Origin: Bacteroidia bacterium
GTDB taxonomy: Bacteria; Bacteroidota; Bacteroidia; Bacteroidales; Azobacteroidaceae
DNA: 5,600 nt
Assembly (NCBI GenBank): GCA_026000155.1
Contig: BNYG01000072.1
Span: forward strand, 1-5,600
Direction of reading: 5' to 3'
In this document: positions 1 through 5,490 of the stretch, piece by piece
Layout of the letters: each line of letters begins with the position of its first letter
Position numbering within the stretch: the stretch's first letter is position 1
Translations under genes and position numbers: made by a program
Notes under the pieces: model-generated
What the model was told of the DNA's origin: nothing
The model's input: the letters and a program-made list of their open reading frames with translations, nothing else
The model's database searches: none

Positions 1-2
1 AA

Positions 3-77
3 TGGGATGATTTCCTGCCTTTTTCCGGTTTTGTTTCCGTGCGAATTAACGGCTCTTCGGAGCAAAATATATATTAA
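3..77 (+). CDS. Possible 3' end of an upstream gene (partial)
   Basis: The third forward frame is open from the window edge to a TAA at 75-77 and reads as 24 plausible residues, including FLPFSGFVSVRI. The stop lies only 9 bases before the start of the DGR target gene, which would fit an operon. The 'FLP.SG' pattern resembles the 'FLPAAG' that opens the variable region of the downstream target, so this may be the end of a related lectin-like protein, but the piece is too short to assign. Another forward frame is also open over this stretch, so coding is uncertain. No function is claimed. Confidence 0.3.
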   Translation, partial: WDDFLPFSGFVSVRINGSSEQNIY

Positions 78-86
78 TTTAAAAAA

Positions 87-1544
87 ATGAAAATGAAAAA
101 AATGATTTTTTTGATGCTGACACTCTTCTTTTTGGGTGCAGCAAGTATGAATTCCCAGGTTCGCATTGGCGGGACAGACGATCCGAACGACAATGCTCTT
201 TTGGATTTGAACGAGACGGATGCGTCTAACGATGCAACGAAAGGTTTGGGCTTGCCGCGTGTGGCTTTGCTTGAAACCGCTCAACCGGTGCCTCTTTCAT
301 CCCATGTAGCAGGGATGATGGTGTACAACACGCAAACAAGGAATGATGTGAAAGCCGGTGTTTATTTTAATGACGGAGGCAAATGGATTCCGCTCCTTTC
401 GGATGCGGCAGCACAGATTCCGGGCAGCGAGCCTCCTATTATTTTCCTGCGCAATCCTAACCGTATCTGGTTGGAAGTGAACGGCAGTGCAGTAGATACT
501 TTAGGCTTTGAGTTGTCGGCTGCGGATAAATCGAAGTTTACTTATCAATGGTATCAGCGCGATCCGGTTACTTTAAATTCGACTCCTGTTGCCGGCGCTA
601 CTAATGATTCGATTCTTATTAATGGAAGCGGTACGAAAGCGATGACCCGGGCGGCTTTGGGTGTTACCGAAGAAGGTAAGGTTTACCAGTATTATTGCGT
701 AGTTATAAGCGGTTCTCAATATGCAATGAGCGGTACGGGCCGGGTGGTTTACGGTTCCGGCGCTTATATAGCCAACAATGGCTGGTTGAAACTGGCTCCT
801 GCCAACTTGGGCGCCAATCAAACGATGACTGTAGCTCAACAGTTGGCTTATAAACCCGATGCTTCTAACTCCGGCACTGTTAACGACAAAAATTATGATC
901 CGGATGTTTACGGCGATTGGTATCAATGGGGACGTAAAAAAGACAATCATCAGGATCGTAAAACTCCGTCAACCGGGACTTATGCCGGCTTATTAAGCAC
1001 TCCTGAAGGTTTGGCTACTACTGATTTGGATGCTTACGGTCAGGTTGCCACTACCGCTGTCGGTCAATTTATCCAGCGCAACGGTGGTACGACCTACGAT
1101 TGGCGCCAGTATCCCGAAACTGCCGACAATTCAATGGCTTCTCCTGCTAATGCTTGGACTTGGGGCGATCCGGTTAAGGGTATTACCAGTTTGGATCCTT
1201 GTAAAGCTCAAAATCCTTCCTGGCGCGTACCTACCCAGTATGAATGGGCGCAACTTCAGGCTAACAATACCTGGGTTTGGAAAGAAAGTGGAGACGGAAC
1301 TGCGAACGGTTATGAAATAAAACCCGGTGGCCTGTCCAAGGCGACATCTCTTTTCCTGCCTGCGGCAGGGTACCGGAATAGGAATGGTGGTGCGCAGTAC
1401 AGTGTTGGAGCGAACGGCCACTACTGGAGTAGTACGCCTACGAGTGCTAACGCGTACAACCTGGGCTTTAACAGTACGAGCGTTAATGCAGCGAGCACGA
1501 ACAATCGCTCGTACGGCTTTACTGTCCGTTGTATTGCAGAATAA
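87..1544 (+). CDS. DGR target protein: secreted, Ig-like plus FISUMP/C-type-lectin-like domain
   Basis: This 485-residue protein is the one diversified by the retroelement. The first of three closely spaced ATGs was chosen; it follows an A-rich leader without a Shine-Dalgarno motif, as is usual in Bacteroidota. Residues 1-23 form a Sec-type signal peptide (basic MKMKK, then a hydrophobic core). There is no lipobox cysteine, so it looks secreted rather than a lipoprotein. Residues 25-105 match the style of Bacteroidota surface-protein N-termini (NALLDLNE, KGLGLPR, GMMVYNT). Residues about 115-208 look like an Ig-type beta domain (FTYQWYQ, later YQYYCVV). Residues about 228-485 look like a FISUMP / formylglycine-enzyme-type C-type lectin fold, with DPCKAQNPSWRVPTQYEW at 370-387, YWSSTP at 446-451 and a closing VRC. 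The variable repeat encodes residues from 422 to the end. Residues changed relative to the template are Y429, Y438, S439, H445, G460, S470, Y476 and F478. The role is probably ligand binding at the cell surface; the ligand is unknown. Confidence 0.93.
   Translation: MKMKKMIFLMLTLFFLGAASMNSQVRIGGTDDPNDNALLDLNETDASNDATKGLGLPRVALLETAQPVPLSSHVAGMMVYNTQTRNDVKAGVYFNDGGKWIPLLSDAAAQIPGSEPPIIFLRNPNRIWLEVNGSAVDTLGFELSAADKSKFTYQWYQRDPVTLNSTPVAGATNDSILINGSGTKAMTRAALGVTEEGKVYQYYCVVISGSQYAMSGTGRVVYGSGAYIANNGWLKLAPANLGANQTMTVAQQLAYKPDASNSGTVNDKNYDPDVYGDWYQWGRKKDNHQDRKTPSTGTYAGLLSTPEGLATTDLDAYGQVATTAVGQFIQRNGGTTYDWRQYPETADNSMASPANAWTWGDPVKGITSLDPCKAQNPSWRVPTQYEWAQLQANNTWVWKESGDGTANGYEIKPGGLSKATSLFLPAAGYRNRNGGAQYSVGANGHYWSSTPTSANAYNLGFNSTSVNAASTNNRSYGFTVRCIAE
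1348..1541 (+). repeat. DGR variable repeat (VR)
   Basis: This 194-base segment aligns without gaps to 2657-2850 (offset 1309). The ten differences are at 1371, 1398, 1402, 1419, 1464, 1465, 1495, 1511, 1512 and 1520. At every one the partner base in the template is A; VR has G five times, T four times and C once. No C, G or T of the template is changed. The ten changes alter eight residues, seven of them template Asn codons (to Tyr, Tyr, Ser, His, Gly, Ser, Tyr) and one Leu to Phe, plus one silent change at 1511. Homology ends exactly at the last sense codon: the next three bases in VR are the TAA stop, where the template has CTT. The first 23 and last 21 bases are identical in both copies. 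Confidence 0.97.
1521..1541 (+). promoter_or_regulatory. Probable initiation-of-mutagenic-homing (IMH) segment at the VR 3' end
   Basis: These 21 bases follow the last substituted adenine (1520) and are identical to 2830-2850 in the template, even though both copies contain several adenines. In characterised DGRs an invariant segment at the VR 3' end marks where cDNA integration begins and fixes which repeat is recipient and which is donor. The assignment rests on position and invariance; no boundary experiment can be read from sequence. The repeats diverge right after it (TAA stop in VR, CTT in TR). Confidence 0.6.
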
Positions 1545-1572
1545 TTCGATTTATTTATCTATTTGACTATTT

Positions 1573-1599
1573 ACAGGGAAGCCTTGTAGGCTTCCCTGT
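1573..1599. terminator. Strong hairpin downstream of VR (terminator or DGR target-recognition structure)
   Basis: ACAGGGAAGCCT at 1573-1584 pairs perfectly with AGGCTTCCCTGT at 1588-1599, giving a 12-bp stem with a 3-base loop. It starts 28 bases after the target stop codon. The following T-run is short (TTTA), so it would be at best a weak intrinsic terminator. DGRs commonly have a hairpin or cruciform just 3' of VR that helps target recognition, and this is one of two candidates here. Confidence 0.55.
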
Positions 1600-1601
1600 T
1601 T

Positions 1602-1621
1602 AGTACCGCCTTAGCGGTACT
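1602..1621. other. Second hairpin downstream of VR (candidate DGR cruciform)
   Basis: AGTACCGC at 1602-1609 pairs perfectly with GCGGTACT at 1614-1621 around the 4-base loop CTTA. An 8-bp stem with a 4-base loop, 60 bases beyond the VR end, is the general shape of the VR-proximal cruciform described in studied DGRs. The loop is not an obvious match to the GRNA-type loops reported for some systems, so the role is inferred. It lies only 2 bases from the preceding hairpin and just upstream of the A-rich leader of the next gene. Confidence 0.5.
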
Positions 1622-1637
1622 TTAAAAAAATTTAAAA

Positions 1638-2078
1638 ATGGGAATTTCCGAAAAAATAATTCATTCCGACGCTTTTCATGTAAATATTTACAAGGAAGGC
1701 GCTTTTTGGATCGCTTATGAGCAAAGTGCGTATTTTTTTTACGTGCAGAAAGGTTATAAGCCGACCAAAAAATTTATCAAATGTATCGGTCAGGAGGTTG
1801 TCAGCATCGGTTTTCCGGAAAACGCCCTCGTAGGGGCGAAACATCTTTCGCCCTTACCGGAGCGGGACGAAGCCGGTGTGAAAACATTTCTTTTGGAATA
1901 TGCCATTGATATGAATGATTTTGCCGATTGGAAAGAGCAGATTCCTGTCCGTGATAGGGACGAAAAATGTTTCGCCCCTACAACGGACATTGCTGCAATG
2001 ATTCGCGATTTTCCGTTGGCGGATTCTACTCCGATGGAGTGCATGCTCTTTATCTCAGAGCTTAAAAAACTTAAGTAG
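1638..2078 (+). CDS. DGR-associated accessory protein, possibly MutS-like (MSL) class
   Basis: This 146-residue protein lies between the target gene and avd, on the same strand. The ATG at 1638 follows an A/T-rich leader typical of this lineage. There is no signal peptide or membrane segment, so it should be cytoplasmic. Residues about 11-35 (AFWIAYEQSAYFF) followed by VVSIGFPENAL at 54-64 resemble in outline the mismatch-recognition domain I of MutS (aromatic 'FY...A' segment, then a 'GxP' segment). MutS-like accessory proteins have been reported in some DGRs, so that class is my tentative assignment; the match is weak and made by eye. Two palindromic REP-like elements lie inside the gene without breaking the frame. 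They encode VGAKHLSPL at residues 65-73 and residues 106-115 (ending EKCFAPT). The C-terminus (ELKKLK) is encoded by the first units of a 9-base tandem array. If not MutS-like, it is a conserved hypothetical protein carried with the cassette. Confidence 0.75.
   Translation: MGISEKIIHSDAFHVNIYKEGAFWIAYEQSAYFFYVQKGYKPTKKFIKCIGQEVVSIGFPENALVGAKHLSPLPERDEAGVKTFLLEYAIDMNDFADWKEQIPVRDRDEKCFAPTTDIAAMIRDFPLADSTPMECMLFISELKKLK
1831..1856. repeat. REP-like palindromic element, copy 1, inside a CDS
   Basis: TAGGGGCGAAA at 1831-1841 pairs with TTTCGCCCTTA at 1846-1856 around the loop CATC, with one G-T wobble: 11 paired positions. A second copy lies at 1955-1980. Bases 1830-1844 are an exact inverted repeat of 1967-1981 (15 bases). 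The element is in frame and encodes VGAKHLSPL. Confidence 0.75.
1955..1980. repeat. REP-like palindromic element, copy 2, inside a CDS
   Basis: TAGGGACGAAA at 1955-1965 pairs with TTTCGCCCCTA at 1970-1980 around the loop AATG, with one mismatch (A1960 against C1975). It is the same palindrome family as 1831-1856, about 100 bases downstream. It encodes residues 106-115 of the accessory protein. Confidence 0.7.
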
Positions 2079-2114
2079 CTTAAGCCCCTTAAGATTCTTA
2101 AGCCCCTTAAAAGA
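2061..2114. repeat. Tandem array of six 9-base CTTAAG-type units
   Basis: Units start every 9 bases at 2061, 2070, 2079, 2088, 2097 and 2106: CTTAAAAAA, CTTAAGTAG, CTTAAGCCC, CTTAAGATT, CTTAAGCCC, CTTAAAAGA. Four contain the palindrome CTTAAG. The first two units encode the C-terminus and TAG stop of the accessory protein; the rest fill the intergenic gap before avd. It could be a replication-slippage array, a cluster of protein-binding sites, or a lineage-specific intergenic repeat. Confidence 0.75.
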
Positions 2115-2137
2115 ACCCTTTAATAACTATTTCTAAT

Positions 2138-2572
2138 ATGGCAACTTACGACAATTTACCGGTTTACAAGCAGACCTACGATTTGCTGTTGCAACTCTTT
2201 CGAGTTTGCCAGAATATGGAACGGGATTATAAATTCACACTGGGCGAGAACCTCAAGAAAGAGATTATTACCCTTATAATCAACGTTTATCGTGCCAACT
2301 GCCGCGAAAATAAGGAAAAACTTCCTTTGCTTCAAAGCGGTCGTGAAAATGTGGAGGTCGTGCGCTTACTGCTGCGATTGCTTCAGGATTTGAAACAAAT
2401 CGGTTTGAAAGAGTTTGTCTTAGCCAACGAAAAATTGGAAAGTGTGAGCAAGCAGATGGCGGCTTGGGCAAACAGCGTTTCAAAACCACAGGCTGCTCCT
2501 GAAATCAATAAAGGATTTAACGGAGGCCAGAGTCTTGAAGGGTTATTTGCTTTTCAAGAGAGTGCCGGTTAA
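2138..2572 (+). CDS. avd: Avd, DGR accessory variability determinant
   Basis: This 144-residue, mainly helical protein matches the Avd / S23-ribosomal-like four-helix-bundle family in composition, length and position. The Bordetella phage Avd is of similar size (about 128 residues). The N-terminal half shows the family style: LPVYKQTYDLLLQLF, then a helix through NLKKEIITLIINVYRA at about residues 39-54, then paired helices through VVRLLLRLLQDLKQIGLK. The tail after about residue 115 is low-complexity and probably disordered. Avd forms a basic pentamer that binds the RT and the template RNA and is required for mutagenic cDNA synthesis in the Bordetella system. The ATG at 2138 is the first in frame after the CTTAAG array. 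The TAA stop lies 84 bases before the template repeat. Confidence 0.93.
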   Translation: MATYDNLPVYKQTYDLLLQLFRVCQNMERDYKFTLGENLKKEIITLIINVYRANCRENKEKLPLLQSGRENVEVVRLLLRLLQDLKQIGLKEFVLANEKLESVSKQMAAWANSVSKPQAAPEINKGFNGGQSLEGLFAFQESAG

Positions 2573-2584
2573 ATTCAGTAAACC

Positions 2585-2623
2585 ACCGGGGCATTTCAAT
2601 TACGAATTAAAAACTTCCCCGGT
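2585..2623 (+). other. Inverted repeat between avd and the template repeat
   Basis: ACCGGGG at 2585-2591 pairs with CCCCGGT at 2617-2623, a perfect 7-bp GC-rich stem enclosing a 25-base A/T-rich loop. It lies 12 bases after the avd stop and 33 bases before the TR. In the Bordetella DGR, RNA flanking TR contributes to cDNA priming, so this may be a structural part of the template RNA. That role is inference. Confidence 0.45.
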
Positions 2624-2656
2624 AAAGAATATCAGTGTTTACTTCTAAGCAGTTTG

Positions 2657-2850
2657 CTCTTTTCCTGCCTGCGGCAGGGAACCGGAATAGGAATGGTGGT
2701 GCGCAGAACAATGTTGGAGCGAACGGCAACTACTGGAGTAGTACGCCTACGAGTGCTAACGCGTACAACCTGAACTTTAACAGTACGAGCGTTAATGCAG
2801 CGAACACGAACAATCGCTCAAACGGCTTAACTGTCCGTTGTATTGCAGAA
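2657..2850 (+). repeat. DGR template repeat (TR), expressed as template RNA
   Basis: This is the invariant donor copy of VR, between avd and the RT gene, as in the common target-avd-TR-RT order. It contains about 55 adenines, ten of which differ in VR; no other base type differs. Many adenines sit in AAC or AAT (Asn) codons when read in the VR frame, the arrangement that gives the widest amino-acid spread without stop codons. The TR frame is open and runs to a TAA overlapping the RT start (TAATG), but the only upstream start is a GTG at 2635 with no leader, so I treat it as template RNA and not as a protein gene. Near the 5' end, CCTGCC-TGC-GGCAGG at 2664-2678 is a perfect 6-bp hairpin. The gap from TR to the RT start is 23 bases. 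Confidence 0.96.
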
Positions 2851-2873
2851 CTTAACATAAATCTTTATTATTA

Positions 2874-4055
2874 ATGGAACAGTTAAAATTAGATTTGTTT
2901 CAGGCATATTATGATGCTCGTAGAAATAAACGAAACACAATCAACCAATTGCGTTTTGAAATAGACTACGAACATCATTTGCTTGCTCTCTATAAAGAAT
3001 TAATCCAGGGGAACTATGCCATTCGGAAAAGTATTACGTTTATTGTAGATCATCCGGTAAAACGCGAAATATTCGCTGCTGATTTCCGCGACCGTATCAT
3101 CCATCATCTTATTTACAATTACATTAATCCGGTCATCGACTTGCAGTTGATTCCCCATTGCTACAGTTGCCGGAAAGGGAAAGGTACGCATTATGCCGTA
3201 CAGCAAATGGCTGAATTTATGCGGGCGTGCAGTGAAAATTATACCCGCGATTGTTATGTGTTGAAATTAGATATCCGGGGTTATTTCATGTCCATCAACA
3301 AACAATTGCTTTGGGAGAAATTAATAGTTATGCTTCAATCGTTTGTTCCGCTGCCCGCGGCAGGCATGGATAAAGAGACCCTGTTATTGTTAATCGACCT
3401 CGTTTTATGGAACGATCCTACCCAATCCTGCACTATCAAAGGGAAAAAGTCCGACTGGACCGGGTTGCCCGCCACTAAAAGCTTGTTTAATAATCCGAAA
3501 GATTGCGGCCTGCCCATCGGCAACCTTACTTCGCAGCTTTTCAGCAATGTATATATGCACGATTTCGATTGTTTTGTAACCAGCGAATTGGGTGTGGAAC
3601 AGTACGGGCGTTATGTAGATGATTTTGTATTGATTCATCCCGACAAGGAATTTTTGTTGCAAGCGAAAGGAAAGATACGGATTTATCTGAAAGAGCATTG
3701 CCACTTGGATTTGCATCCGAATAAAGTATATTTGCAGCATTACCAAAAAGGTTTTGCCTTTCTGGGCGCATACATCAAACCGCACCGGATTTACATCGGC
3801 AATCGTACAAAGAAAAAATTTGTCGAAACCGTCCGTGACAACAATTTGTTTTTAAACCGGAAAGTGCCGGATAAGAACGATTTAATAGCTATTCGCTCAT
3901 CCGTCAATTCCTATTTGGGTATTATGAAACATTACAAAACCTATAACATCCGGAAAAAGATGCTGCTGGATAAAAAGAATCCGCCGATGATACTCAAATA
4001 CGGCTACCTGAAAACCGTACCGCACCAATCCATGGTTTACACAATAAAGAACTAA
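2874..4055 (+). CDS. DGR reverse transcriptase
   Basis: This 393-residue protein is the error-prone reverse transcriptase that copies TR RNA into adenine-mutated cDNA. Visible RT motifs are the finger region with FRDRIIHHLI at 71-80, domain 3 LKLDIRGYF with catalytic Asp133, domain 4 GLPIGNLTSQLFSN at 212-225 containing the IGxxxSQ signature that distinguishes DGR RTs, and domain 5 YVDD at 247-250 with the two catalytic aspartates. Later regions LHPNKVYL (280-287) and FAFLGAYIKP (294-303) match domains 6 and 7. There is no maturase or endonuclease domain, as expected for a DGR. Length is normal for the family. The ATG overlaps the TAA closing the TR frame. A C/G-rich palindrome at 3351-3363 encodes LPAA (160-163) between domains 3 and 4. 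Bases 3057-3166 recur exactly, inverted, at 5491-5600. The gene ends 8 bases from the convergent receptor gene with no clear terminator between. Confidence 0.97.
   Translation: MEQLKLDLFQAYYDARRNKRNTINQLRFEIDYEHHLLALYKELIQGNYAIRKSITFIVDHPVKREIFAADFRDRIIHHLIYNYINPVIDLQLIPHCYSCRKGKGTHYAVQQMAEFMRACSENYTRDCYVLKLDIRGYFMSINKQLLWEKLIVMLQSFVPLPAAGMDKETLLLLIDLVLWNDPTQSCTIKGKKSDWTGLPATKSLFNNPKDCGLPIGNLTSQLFSNVYMHDFDCFVTSELGVEQYGRYVDDFVLIHPDKEFLLQAKGKIRIYLKEHCHLDLHPNKVYLQHYQKGFAFLGAYIKPHRIYIGNRTKKKFVETVRDNNLFLNRKVPDKNDLIAIRSSVNSYLGIMKHYKTYNIRKKMLLDKKNPPMILKYGYLKTVPHQSMVYTIKN
3057..3166 (+). repeat. Source arm of a 110-base perfect inverted duplication (within the RT gene)
   Basis: This segment, encoding RT residues 62 to 98, is identical to the reverse complement of 5491-5600. 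The left arm lies in an intact gene; the right arm is at the window edge and interrupts the receptor gene. Confidence 0.95.
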
Positions 4056-4063
4056 GAACTATT

Positions 4064-5490
4064 TTAGAACTTAATATTTATTCCTAGCATCAGATTAAAA
4101 TTTTGTGCGGGATACCCATACCAAAGGTCGTATTTTTGGAACAAAAGATTGTTGGCTTTCGCAAAAACAGACAGGGTTTCATTGATCGTGTAAGTGCCTG
4201 CGAAGCTGACATCATGGATATCTTTCATGCTTTCGTCCCCAGTATTAATATTCAAATTTTTTCTGCCGGTTTCCAAATGATAGATTAGATCCAACCGGAA
4301 AGGAACAACCGGAATTTTGTATCCCAGATTCAAATCGCCGGTGAAAACCGGTTTGTTCCAGGCTTTTAATTTGTAAAAGGGTTCCGAATGATCAACAATA
4401 TTCGATAGTTCGTTTACATTCCAGTGATTGTAAGTTACTTTTAATCCCAGGTCAAAAATATCCTGATAAGCATAGTTTATCGTACCACCCAGTTTAAATT
4501 TTTCTGCATTCACATATTGAGGAATGATGTCTTTTCCCATTAAAAAAGGGATACCGAGATAGATAGGAAGAGAACCGTTACTGATATACAAATGTTCATC
4601 CTTGACGAATTGATATCCGGTAAATAAGCCGATATTCCAATTGGAAGCCGGGGAGAAATCAATGCCTGCCGTTCCGTCCAAAGGACTCTTGGAATCATAA
4701 ACCCGATACTTGGGGTTAATATAGCGATTTTCGTAGTACAAGTTATAATTGCTATTGTCTTTGATACCTCCTTCTGCCAATAGATAAACAAGAAATTGCT
4801 CTGCCGGATACCAATTAAAACGGACATCAGGCGCTACCATAAACTTTTTAATTCCACCCACTTGAGCATTGGCGCCGGCGCCCAAACGAGCATTCCAGTT
4901 GTCTCCCTCCAATGTAAAATAAGGATTGACGGAAAAAGTGGTATAATCCCGGTTACCTAATATCGTTCCAAGATTATCTATAATCGTTTGGTCGAAAGGA
5001 ACCGTATAGGAATAATTTTTTACAGAACCTCCAATACCGATTCCTGCCGTAGAATTAAAATGAGCATGAAGATTTACATCTGCCATGAGGCGATTTTCCG
5101 TCCGTCCTTTGGAATCCTCAAAATCTCCGTATTTTTGTTTAAACAAAGTATAAGCCAGATTGACTTTATACGTGATTTCGTCATTGTCTTCGGATGCAAT
5201 GCCTGAATGAATCCGGAACAGATTGTTTACCTGATTTTGATCGGATTGCTCCATTGAAGGATAATCATGAACAAGATTATCAGGATACAAATACAGTACC
5301 GGCAAACCATAATAATTAAATCCCGAATAAGTATATTGTGCATCGGCAAACAATCTGGCTTTTTCAAAAGCATGATTATAATCAAATCCCAGCAGGTTGT
5401 CATTGATTTTCATCTTTTGTTTTTCGTCTGTTTGCAGGGAAGTCACTTTGCTATTGCTTGACCTGTGCGAACCAAAGATGCTTAAACGGT
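4064..5490 (-). CDS. TonB-dependent-receptor-type outer-membrane beta-barrel, 5'-truncated
   Basis: About 475 codons of an outer-membrane barrel protein on the minus strand. The sequence is rich in alternating aromatic/polar amphipathic strands and glycine. It ends in NFNLMLGINIKF, the aromatic C-terminus used by the BAM machinery. The late segment NNLLFQKYDLWYGYPAQ is the style of TonB-dependent receptors of Bacteroidota. A GTG at 5444-5446 could be taken as a start. However, the frame stays open upstream with receptor-like residues (DRLSIFGSHRSSNSK), which resemble from memory the same stretch in a Bacteroidota receptor family with roughly 100 more residues before it. So the GTG is probably internal and the true N-terminus and signal peptide are missing. 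The frame stops at 5507-5509 inside sequence copied from the RT gene. The substrate cannot be told. It is convergent with the RT gene. Confidence 0.8.

Noticed and set aside
573..950. Minus-strand frame of 125 codons inside the target gene
   Set aside because: It is the antisense of a well-supported gene with clear domains; the residues show no family features and no leader is seen.
1030..1566. Other-frame forward frames overlapping the target 3' end
   Set aside because: They overlap the VR-containing frame, whose nonsynonymous adenine changes and lectin motifs fix the true frame.
1545..1637. Bacteroidota-type promoter (TTTG / TAnnTTTG) before the accessory gene
   Set aside because: A TTTG is present near 1562, but no correctly spaced second element is found; the hairpins dominate this gap.
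1790..2044. Minus-strand frame in the accessory gene containing GAKHFS and CFAPT peptides
   Set aside because: These peptides arise because the REP-like palindromes read almost the same on both strands; the rest is antisense noise.
2635..2874. Open reading frame across the template repeat, resembling the C-terminus of the target protein
   Set aside because: It is open because TR mirrors coding VR. The only start is a GTG without a leader, there are no independent domains, and position and mutation pattern identify it as template RNA.
3405..3785. Minus-strand frames inside the RT gene
   Set aside because: They are antisense shadows of the conserved RT domains 4 to 7.
5444..5446. GTG as the true start of the receptor gene
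   Set aside because: The frame continues upstream with receptor-like residues, there is no signal peptide after the GTG, and no leader precedes it.
4988..5461. Small plus-strand frames across the receptor gene
   Set aside because: They are antisense to a continuous barrel-protein frame and show no recognisable features.
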